Assembly: GCA_017628675.1 (NCBI GenBank)
Contig: JAGBYS010000082.1
Span: forward strand, 1 to 5,712
Origin: Tidjanibacter sp.
Lineage (GTDB): Bacteria > Bacteroidota > Bacteroidia > Bacteroidales > Rikenellaceae
Direction of reading: 5' to 3'
DNA: 5,712 nt
The notes below the pieces were generated by a model. The model saw only the letters and a list, made by a program, of their open reading frames with translations. It had not been told where the DNA came from and searched no databases. The position numbers were made by a program, and so were the translations under genes. Of this stretch, positions 1 through 5,712 are shown one piece after another. Numbering within the stretch: position 1 is the first letter of the stretch; the number at the start of each line of letters is the position of its first letter.

Positions 1-80
1 GTGATTTTCATACGGCCTATACTTTTATTCCAAAGATTTTTTTCTTATCTTTTAGGGGGTAGGCGAGGGGGTGCAAAAGA
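1..80. other. intergenic left edge, possible start of a further gene
   Basis: This stretch lies beyond the terminator of the envelope gene and holds no supported gene. On the minus strand an ATG at 11-9 opens M-K-I before the window ends, so a sixth gene in the same direction could begin here. Three codons cannot establish it. The G-rich patch at 55-71 has two runs of five G separated by TAGGCGA. No TAnnTTTG promoter at a credible spacing was seen. Confidence 0.25.
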
Positions 81-113
81 AAAGACCTCGCAGCTTGTGG
101 CTGCGAGGTCTTT
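81..113 (-). terminator. intrinsic terminator of the DUF5683-like gene
   Basis: A perfect inverted repeat pairs 81-94 with 100-113 (14 bp, AAAGACCTCGCAGC arm, 5-nt loop). It begins about 20 nt beyond the stop codon at 134-136. Read on the minus strand, the second arm runs into TCTTTTCTTTTGC, a good U-rich tract. The A-run on the other side could give some activity in the plus direction too, but no plus-strand gene ends here. Confidence 0.85.
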
Positions 114-133
114 GTATGTATGGAGTGGCTCTG

Positions 134-820
134 TTAGAAGTTCAGCGAGAGGCTCATACCCACTGCTGCCTCACTGCCCGACAGGCTCCTTACGGCGCCG
201 ACGCTGGGTGCAATGTTGAGGCAGTAGCCGCCACCCATAAAGCCGTGGCGTTTGTTCCAGCGCGCGGCGGTCATAGGCGCATCAATAATCGAATAGAGGT
301 AGCAACCCACAGCCAGAGCTACGCTTGGAATACCAATCGCATCCTCATATTTGTAATCAATCATATTCACACCAACGGTTGCGCCAAGAAGACCAACCAG
401 ACAGCCTGTGAAGAGCAGACCACCCTTCAGGCCCTCGCCGTTGTACATCTGGCCGAGGCCGGGAATTATCAGCGAACGAGTAAATGCTCCCGCAACACTC
501 AGGGGGTAGATGGGGTTGCCGTTGGCGTCGATTTTGTAGGGGGCAAATGCGTTGTAGTTATATGCGTTGCCGAGGTAGCCGCTGCCGTTCTCCTTGGTGA
601 TGCGTTTGACGCTGAGGGCGTCAATGGTGAGGGTGCGACCATCGGTGGTGACGATGGTGTACTCCACGCCGGGAATCTGCTCAACGATGGTGCCCTGAAA
701 TACAAGCCCATTGGTTGTGTAGATTACATCCATAAGGTTCTGCTTCTGGATGTACTGCTGAGAGGATGCAACCGTGGTTGCTCCAAAGAGCACAACGAAA
801 AGAATAAGTAGTCGTTTCAT
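134..820 (-). CDS. secreted/envelope protein with DUF5683-like module
   Basis: A 228-residue protein of unknown function. Residues 1-20 form a signal peptide (MKRLL, hydrophobic core, then VASS before QQ), so it is exported. Residues 30-75 (DVIYTTNGLVFQGTIVEQIPG onward) resemble a small beta-rich segment common in Bacteroidetes envelope proteins. Residues 114-140 carry RSLIIPGLGQMYNGE followed by a Gly-rich hydrophobic stretch, the PGLGQxYNG signature of DUF5683/TM2-like proteins. Hydrophobic segments lie at about 134-154 and 164-181, the second followed by D-A-x-x-x-A-A-x-W-N. The protein ends in SLSLNF; a final Phe is typical of outer-membrane beta-strands, but no full barrel is evident. 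The ATG at 820 is chosen because it places the signal peptide at the N-terminus and lies 26 nt after a promoter-like box. An upstream in-frame ATG at 907 would add 29 residues and bury the signal peptide. Membrane location is inference. Confidence 0.85.
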   Translation of the reverse strand: MKRLLILFVVLFGATTVASSQQYIQKQNLMDVIYTTNGLVFQGTIVEQIPGVEYTIVTTDGRTLTIDALSVKRITKENGSGYLGNAYNYNAFAPYKIDANGNPIYPLSVAGAFTRSLIIPGLGQMYNGEGLKGGLLFTGCLVGLLGATVGVNMIDYKYEDAIGIPSVALAVGCYLYSIIDAPMTAARWNKRHGFMGGGYCLNIAPSVGAVRSLSGSEAAVGMSLSLNF

Positions 821-846
821 AGTGTTTGGGGTATTTATGTGTTTGA

Positions 847-882
847 CAAATATACGAATTCCTTTTATAGTATAGATGCAAA
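847..882 (-). promoter_or_regulatory. Bacteroidetes-type promoter of the DUF5683-like gene
   Basis: On the minus strand TATATTTG (854-847) matches the Bacteroidetes -7 consensus TAnnTTTG exactly, and TTTG (882-879) could be the -33 element. The gap is 24 nt, longer than the usual 19-21, so the -33 assignment is weaker than the -7. Transcription would start near 840, giving a leader of about 20 nt without a Shine-Dalgarno sequence. Confidence 0.6.
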
Positions 883-936
883 CAGGGCCACTTTTGTTGC
901 ACGACAAAGTGATTTTTTTCAGAAAAATTTTCGGAG

Positions 937-998
937 GGGCGTCGGAGCGACGCTTTTGTGAGGGTGGTGCTCCCGATTGCCTTGCCTTGAAAATTCAA
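937..998. repeat. intergenic repeat, copy 1, with hairpin core
   Basis: The first 23 bases (937-959) are identical to 1025-1047. The core GCGTCGGAGCGACGC folds into a 6-bp stem with a GAG loop and is followed on the plus strand by TTTTGT. Similarity continues more loosely: GGTGGT at the same offset (963-968 and 1051-1056), then CCTTGAAA (985-992 and 1071-1078) and an A-run. It sits upstream of the promoter of the DUF5683-like gene. No open reading frame explains it. Confidence 0.7.
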
Positions 999-1024
999 AA
1001 AAGCAGATAGCGGGATGAATGCAA

Positions 1025-1085
1025 GGGCGTCGGAGCGACGCTTTTGTTCTGGTGGTCCTTTCCACCCTTCCCTTGAAAGCAAAAA
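1025..1085. repeat. intergenic repeat, copy 2, with hairpin core
   Basis: Second copy of the element at 937-998, starting 88 bp further right in the same orientation. The 23-bp head is identical, the remainder diverged with small length differences. Its tail runs into the left arm of the large inverted repeat that begins at 1081. Together the copies occupy much of the otherwise empty stretch between gapA and the envelope gene. Confidence 0.7.
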
Positions 1086-1203
1086 CTATTTTCACGGTGG
1101 AAATTTTGTGCTAAACAAGAAAGCGGAGTCCGCAGTTTGCTAACGCAAATGAGGACTCCGCTTATCGCAGCGCGGTGCAAAATTTACCCGCGAAAATAGT
1201 TTT

Positions 1204-1204
<1 letters not shown>
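1081..1204. repeat. large imperfect inverted repeat after gapA
   Basis: The outer 13 bases AAAAACTATTTTC (1081-1093) pair perfectly with 1192-1204. After one mismatch CGG pairs with CCG (1095-1097 with 1188-1190), and after a short internal loop AAATTTTG (1101-1108) pairs with CAAAATTT (1178-1185). Inside lies the separate hairpin 1121-1163. The right end overlaps the first base of the gapA stop triplet (1204-1206 on the plus strand). It could be a structured gapA 3' UTR or the remnant of a miniature inverted-repeat element; no target-site duplication is obvious. Confidence 0.7.
1121..1163 (-). terminator. probable terminator of gapA
   Basis: AAGCGGAGTCC (1121-1131) pairs perfectly with 1153-1163. 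Within the loop TTTGC (1136-1140) pairs with GCAAA (1145-1149) around TAAC. The hairpin starts 40 nt beyond the gapA stop codon. On the minus strand the second arm is followed by TCTTGTTTAG, a broken but U-rich tract. The larger inverted repeat 1081-1204 encloses it. Confidence 0.7.
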
Positions 1205-2238
<1,034 letters not shown>

Positions 2239-2273
2239 TTATTATGTTGTCTTTTAACTGATTTTCGCGACCA

Positions 2274-2304
2274 CAAAAGTACAAACTTCCATCTATTTAC
2301 CAAA
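2274..2304 (-). promoter_or_regulatory. Bacteroidetes primary-sigma promoter of gapA
   Basis: On the minus strand TTTG (2304-2301), 19 nt, then TACTTTTG (2281-2274) fits the Bacteroidetes consensus TTTG-N19-21-TAnnTTTG with no mismatch in the fixed positions. Transcription would begin near 2267, giving a leader of about 50 nt. The leader is A/T-rich and ends AGAAAAATT before the ATG, with no Shine-Dalgarno sequence, as is usual for highly expressed genes of this phylum. Confidence 0.85.
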
Positions 2305-2325
2305 ACTATTATTAAATTTTTTTAG

Positions 2326-2391
2326 TAACTCCCTCAAAAAGTAACATTGGCTTAACCTTGAGAAGGGAGTTTAGGGGAATTAGGGAGTTTA
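2326..2391. repeat. 9-bp unit repeated three times, plus an inverted copy
   Basis: GGGAGTTTA (2365-2373), GGGGAATTA (2374-2382) and GGGAGTTTA (2383-2391) stand head to tail. An inverted partner AACTCCCT (2327-2334) can pair with AGGGAGTT at 2364-2371 or 2382-2389. The array lies between the DUF4834-like stop codon and the gapA promoter. No convincing U-tract follows on the minus strand, so a terminator role is not supported. A short palindrome AATTGTCAATT sits nearby at 2421-2431. Confidence 0.55.
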
Positions 2392-2435
2392 AGGACACAT
2401 AAGCCCCTCTCTCAATTTCCAATTGTCAATTCTCC

Positions 2436-2786
2436 CTACTCTTCCTTGAAGTCCACATATTCGCCCACATCCTCGCTTACCCTCTTCTGGGTGTTGGGGA
2501 CGCTCTTGACGCTCACTCGGCCCTCGTTGGGGTTGCGGGGGCGTGAGGTGTTCTGGTAGCCGCCGAAGTTCCAGGTGTAGCCCTTGAACTCTTCGCCTCG
2601 CTCGTTGGCCTCGTTCATTGCTCGGCGGATGCGGTGGCGGAAGACGAGCGAGGTGACGAGTGCCACCAGAATGATGAAACCTATGGTGCTAAAGATGAGG
2701 CTGAAAATGTCGCCCAGAGAGATTGCTCCCGTGAGGAGCAGCACCAGAACGACGATCCAGATTATTGTGCCTAAATCACTTCTCAT
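2436..2786 (-). CDS. small membrane protein, DUF4834-like
   Basis: A 116-residue protein of unknown function. Two hydrophobic segments, about 8-24 (IIWIVVLVLLLTGAISL) and 27-49, form a helical hairpin. They are followed by a basic cluster RHRIRRA (50-56), which by the positive-inside rule should face the cytoplasm. The rest is polar and probably flexible, with KGYTWNFGGYQN in the middle and KRVSEDVGEYVDFKEE at the end. A C-terminal GEYVDF motif after a short two-helix anchor is what I associate with the DUF4834 family of Bacteroidetes; this assignment is from memory of the family. The gene starts 46 nt after the RSH stop codon in the same direction with no hairpin or promoter box between, so co-transcription with RSH is likely. 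No catalytic residues are recognisable. Confidence 0.85.
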   Translation of the reverse strand: MRSDLGTIIWIVVLVLLLTGAISLGDIFSLIFSTIGFIILVALVTSLVFRHRIRRAMNEANERGEEFKGYTWNFGGYQNTSRPRNPNEGRVSVKSVPNTQKRVSEDVGEYVDFKEE

Positions 2787-2832
2787 AGTCTATCTGTTTT
2801 TTTGGTTGTTTCTTATCTAAAGTGTGTGTTAG

Positions 2833-5004
2833 TTATTTGTGTACTCTGTATGCCTTCTTGACGCCTGCAATGCGCAGGATGTTGTAGGTGACCATATCGG
2901 CCACGCTCGACGAGGGTACCTCCACATTTACGAGGCCACCAATCTGCCCATCCCTCATCGGTGAGAGGGCCATCGAGCGGATGTTGATGCCGAGTGAGCC
3001 CACCGCCTCGGTTATGTGGTTGAGTATGCCGCTGTTGTCGTCGGCCACAATCCTTATGGCCGCAATGAAACTACCCTTGCTCGTTTCGCCCTTCCATCGT
3101 GCGGCGATTATGCGGTAGGGGTATAACTCTTTGAGCCTACGGGCGTTGGGACAGTCGGAACGGTGGATTGTCACGCCCTTGTTGATGGTCGTGAAGCCAA
3201 ATACATCGTCGCCAAATATGGGGTTGCAACAGCGGGCCGTGTGCCACTCCAGACCGTGCACCTCGTCACCCAAGACGAGCTCCTCGGTGCTCTTCTCCTC
3301 CTTGCGAGGGGAGGGTGCTTTGGTGGGCGTGGGGTGTGTGGTGGGGGGCTCTTCGCCCGAGAGGTGGCGCGAGATAATCTCTTTGATGTCGGCCATATCG
3401 ACCTTCTCGTCCACGATGCGCCCATAGAGCTCCATACCAGTGCGCAGTTTGTAGTGGCGACACAGGAGGCTCACGGCGTCATCTATGGCGATGGCGAGTT
3501 TCCAATTTTTGAGTTTTCGTTCGAGCTCCTCACGACCGAGCTTGGCCAGCTTGCTCTCCTCCTCACGGAGGTAGGCTTTGATGCGGCTACGGGCCTTGCT
3601 GGTGACCACAATGTTGAGCCAATCGGTCTTGGGGCGTTGATTCTTGGAGGTGAGGATGGTCACAATGTCGCCATTGTGGAGTCGCTCCTTTATGGGGACA
3701 TTCCTGTCGCCCACCTTGGCTCCCACACAACTGCTACCCACCGAGGTGTGGATGTCGAAGGCGAAGTCGAGCACCGTGGCACCCTCGGGTAGCTTGCGGA
3801 TGTCGCCCTTGGGGGTGAAGACGAAGACCTCACTGCCGGTGGCATAGGCGTCGAGCTTCTGCGAGAGGCCCGACTTGCAGTCGCCACTCTCCTCCATAAT
3901 CTCCCTCAGGCGCGAGAGCCACTCCTCGTGGCTTATGGTGCCGCCACCCACGCCCTTGTAGCGCCAGTGGGCAGCGATGCCTCGCTCGGCCACCACGTCC
4001 ATACGCTCCGTTCTGATCTGGAACTCCACCCACTCGCCAAAGGCCGACACGGTCGTGTGGAGCGACTCGTAGCCGTTGCTCTTGGGGATGGAGATCCAAT
4101 CCCTCATACGCTTGGGGTTGGGGGTGTAGAAGTCGGTCACTATCGAAAAGACATTCCAGCAGAGCATTTTCTCCTGCTCACGGGGGCAGTCGATGATGAT
4201 GCGGATGGCGAAGATGTCGAAGATCTCCTCGAACTTAACCCCCTGCTTCTGCATCTTGCGCCAGATGGAGTAGATGCTCTTGGTGCGACTCTTCAGGTGG
4301 TAGCGTATGCCATTCTCCCTGAGCTTGCGCTCCACGGGTATGAGCACATCGCTAATCAGAGCCTCCCTTTTCTGGGCGCTGTCCTCGAGTTTCTGCTTAA
4401 TCTGGGTGTGGGCTTCGGGCTCAATGTGAGCAAAGGAGATCTCCTCCAGCTCGCTCTTTATGTTGTAGAGGCCGAGTTTGTGGGCAATCTGTGCGTAGAG
4501 GTTCATACTCTCCCAACACTTGAGCATCTGCTTCTCGGCGGGAAAGATGTCGATGTTGCGCATAACCTCCAGACGGTCGGCCAACTTCAGAAGGATTACT
4601 CGTGGGTCGGTGGAGTAGGAGATTATAAGGTCCCTGAAGTCATCCACCTGCTTCTGATCGGTCTTGGTCTGGATGCTCGATATGTCGTTCATCCCGAGGA
4701 TGATACCCACGGGGGCCTCGCCAAAGAGGCGGTTCACATCGGCAAGCGAAATGAGCTCCATACGGGCTGCGTCGTGGAGCAGTGCGGCGATGACCGAGTT
4801 GCGGCCCAGACCAATCTCCGAGGCCACAATCGAGGCGGTGGCCACGGAGTGACCCACCAGCGGTGTGCCGTCATAGCGGCTCATACCCTCAAGAGCTTTC
4901 ACGGCCATCTCGAGCGCCTGGGCAATGAGTCCTTGGCTGTGGTCGCTAAAGAGCTTGGAGCAGAGGGCAAGAAAGTCGCTGTAGTGTGGTTCTGTATTTG
5001 TCAT
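2833..5004 (-). CDS. long RelA/SpoT homologue, (p)ppGpp synthetase with degraded hydrolase site
   Basis: Stringent-response enzyme that makes (p)ppGpp from ATP and GTP/GDP; 723 residues, normal for a long RSH. Domain order: HD-type hydrolase (about 25-150), synthetase (about 225-350), TGS (391-452, with His419-Thr420), helical region, Pro/Lys-rich linker (551-572), conserved-cysteine domain (Cys592, Cys593, His614, Cys618) and ACT (about 645-723). The synthetase keeps SRTK (239-242), Asp263, RMRD (299-302, the basic RxKD type of bifunctional enzymes), NGYESLHT with Tyr312, and Glu327 in VEFQIRT. The HD domain keeps His52, His77, Asp78 and Asp143, but the HDxxED motif reads HDAARM and the usual Asn of DRLHN is Val147. 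Hydrolase activity is therefore probably lost; this is inference. The ATG at 5004 is chosen because an upstream in-frame ATG at 5049 lies in the loop of the hairpin 5032-5074. The protein is RelA-like in role, but orthology to a named relA was not tested. Confidence 0.95.
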   Translation of the reverse strand: MTNTEPHYSDFLALCSKLFSDHSQGLIAQALEMAVKALEGMSRYDGTPLVGHSVATASIVASEIGLGRNSVIAALLHDAARMELISLADVNRLFGEAPVGIILGMNDISSIQTKTDQKQVDDFRDLIISYSTDPRVILLKLADRLEVMRNIDIFPAEKQMLKCWESMNLYAQIAHKLGLYNIKSELEEISFAHIEPEAHTQIKQKLEDSAQKREALISDVLIPVERKLRENGIRYHLKSRTKSIYSIWRKMQKQGVKFEEIFDIFAIRIIIDCPREQEKMLCWNVFSIVTDFYTPNPKRMRDWISIPKSNGYESLHTTVSAFGEWVEFQIRTERMDVVAERGIAAHWRYKGVGGGTISHEEWLSRLREIMEESGDCKSGLSQKLDAYATGSEVFVFTPKGDIRKLPEGATVLDFAFDIHTSVGSSCVGAKVGDRNVPIKERLHNGDIVTILTSKNQRPKTDWLNIVVTSKARSRIKAYLREEESKLAKLGREELERKLKNWKLAIAIDDAVSLLCRHYKLRTGMELYGRIVDEKVDMADIKEIISRHLSGEEPPTTHPTPTKAPSPRKEEKSTEELVLGDEVHGLEWHTARCCNPIFGDDVFGFTTINKGVTIHRSDCPNARRLKELYPYRIIAARWKGETSKGSFIAAIRIVADDNSGILNHITEAVGSLGINIRSMALSPMRDGQIGGLVNVEVPSSSVADMVTYNILRIAGVKKAYRVHK

Positions 5005-5031
5005 CGTCGTTGTGTCTATTTTTATATGTTT

Positions 5032-5074
5032 AACGACTGCGGAGGCCATAATATTGTAGCGCTCCGCAGTCGTT
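5032..5074 (-). terminator. hairpin between the M13 gene and RSH, probable (leaky?) terminator
   Basis: AACGACTGCGGAG (5032-5044) pairs perfectly over 13 bp with 5062-5074, with a 17-nt loop. It begins 28 nt after the M13 peptidase stop codon and ends 27 nt before the RSH start. In the minus direction the second arm is followed by AAACATATAAAAATAG, with only two U. The T-run (TTTTTG, 5073-5078) is on the plus-strand side. It may terminate M13 transcription weakly or be a leader structure of RSH. No TAnnTTTG box was found between it and the RSH start. Confidence 0.6.
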
Positions 5075-5102
5075 TTTGTGGTGCCTCTATCGGAGGTGGA
5101 CG

Positions 5103-5712
5103 CTACCAGATGATCACGCGCTCTTCGGGGGTGCGATACATTGCACCCTCGGTAATGCCAAAGGCATTGAGGAAGTCCTCAATGTTGGGCAAGGTGCCGT
5201 TCACTCTCCACTTGCCGAGCGAGTGGGGGTCGATCTTGGTGAGGCGGATAACCTCCTGCTCACGCACATTCTGTGCCCAGAGGGTTGCATAGGCGATGTA
5301 GAATCGCTGCTCGGCGGTGAAGCCGTCGATGGGCTCGGGGATGTTCTCGCCCATAGCCTCCTTCAGAGCGGTCATTGCCACACGCAGACCACCCTGATCG
5401 GCGATGTTCTCACCGAGGGTGAACTGACCGTTGGCGTGCAGTCCCTCTTTGTTTACCTCAATGGCGTCGAACTGTGCCACAAGCACCTGTGCCCTCTGGT
5501 TGAAGGCCTCGGCATCCTCCTTGGTCCACCAATCGATGAGGTTGCCGTCCTTGTCGTACTGACGGCCCTGGTCGTCGAAGCCGTGGGTCATCTCGTGGCC
5601 GATAACCACGCCAATGGCGCCATAGTTCACAGCGTCGTCAGCCTCGGGGTTGAAGAAGGGGGGCTGAAGGATGGCTGCGGGGAAGCAGATCTCGTTGGTG
5701 GTGGGGTTGTAA
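5103..5712 (-). CDS. M13 family zinc metallopeptidase (PepO/neprilysin type), C-terminal part
   Basis: The gene runs off the right edge; the reading frame is open from 5711 and gives the last 202 residues of a family that is normally about 650-700 residues long. The visible part starts YNPTTNEICFPAAILQPPFF, typical of the segment just before the active site. The zinc site is complete: HEMTH (39-43 of the fragment) gives two His ligands and the catalytic Glu40, and GENIAD supplies the third ligand, Glu101. DPHSLGKWRVNGTLPN (161-176) holds the conserved His163 and Arg169 equivalent to the substrate-binding Arg of neprilysin. The C-terminus ends RVIIW, usual for bacterial members. These enzymes cut peptides up to about 40 residues and in Bacteroidetes are usually exported to the periplasm or lipid-anchored; the N-terminus is outside the window, so location is inferred. 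The GTG at 5630 is internal, not a start. Confidence 0.95.
   Translation of the reverse strand, partial: YNPTTNEICFPAAILQPPFFNPEADDAVNYGAIGVVIGHEMTHGFDDQGRQYDKDGNLIDWWTKEDAEAFNQRAQVLVAQFDAIEVNKEGLHANGQFTLGENIADQGGLRVAMTALKEAMGENIPEPIDGFTAEQRFYIAYATLWAQNVREQEVIRLTKIDPHSLGKWRVNGTLPNIEDFLNAFGITEGAMYRTPEERVIIW

Noticed and set aside
55..71. Possible G-quadruplex (two runs of five G with GG between)
   Set aside because: Only two long G-runs are present, so a stable four-strand structure from this sequence alone is doubtful.
71..811. Plus-strand open frame of 246 codons opposite the DUF5683-like gene
   Set aside because: It begins inside the terminator region and mirrors a minus-strand gene that has a signal peptide, promoter and terminator; no protein features are visible.
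821..907. Longer start for the DUF5683-like gene at 907
   Set aside because: It would place 29 residues before a clear signal peptide and translate through the promoter box TATATTTG.
681..1180. Minus-strand open frames through the gapA to DUF5683 intergenic region
   Set aside because: They run through repeats, a promoter and hairpins, overlap the start of the real gene in another frame, and have no leader or motif.
5005..5049. Longer RSH start at the upstream in-frame ATG (5049)
   Set aside because: It sits in the loop of a 13-bp hairpin. The added 15 residues would be encoded by the stem and the A-rich leader, and the family does not need them.
3928..5292. Plus-strand open frame of 454 codons opposite RSH and the M13 gene
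   Set aside because: It lies antisense to two proteins with clear domains and catalytic motifs, crosses their intergenic hairpin, and its translation shows no recognisable motif. Long antisense frames are common opposite GC-rich coding DNA.

Overview
The window looks like a chromosomal core region of a Bacteroidota bacterium, most likely Bacteroidales and possibly close to Alistipes/Rikenellaceae. The genus is an impression from the proteins, not a proof. Evidence for the phylum is a textbook Bacteroidetes-type promoter upstream of gapA (TTTG, 19 nt, TACTTTTG), A-rich leaders without Shine-Dalgarno sequences, a DUF4834-like protein ending in GEYVDF, and a DUF5683-like envelope protein. All five genes lie on the minus strand, so transcription runs from right to left.

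In transcription order: (1) 5712-5103 is the C-terminal third of an M13 (neprilysin/PepO-type) zinc metallopeptidase, cut by the window edge. (2) 5004-2833 is a long RelA/SpoT homologue (RSH), the (p)ppGpp enzyme, with a well preserved synthetase domain but a hydrolase domain that has lost key residues. (3) 2786-2436 is a small two-helix membrane protein of DUF4834 type, 46 nt behind RSH and probably co-transcribed. (4) 2214-1204 is gapA, glyceraldehyde-3-phosphate dehydrogenase, with its own strong promoter. (5) 820-134 is a secreted or envelope protein with a signal peptide and a DUF5683-like module, with its own promoter-like site and a clean terminator.

The intergenic DNA is structured. 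A 14-bp hairpin closes the last gene. A large imperfect inverted repeat (1081-1204) encloses a second hairpin just after gapA. Two copies of a repeat with a small hairpin core lie between gapA and the envelope gene. A 9-bp unit is repeated three times between DUF4834 and gapA. A 13-bp hairpin separates the M13 gene from RSH; its best T-run is on the antisense side.

These are mainly housekeeping and stress genes: stringent response, glycolysis and envelope maintenance. I found no CRISPR array, tRNA, rRNA, transposase, phage gene or defence system. The observations most worth following are the RSH with a degraded hydrolase site and the intergenic repeats around 937-1204.
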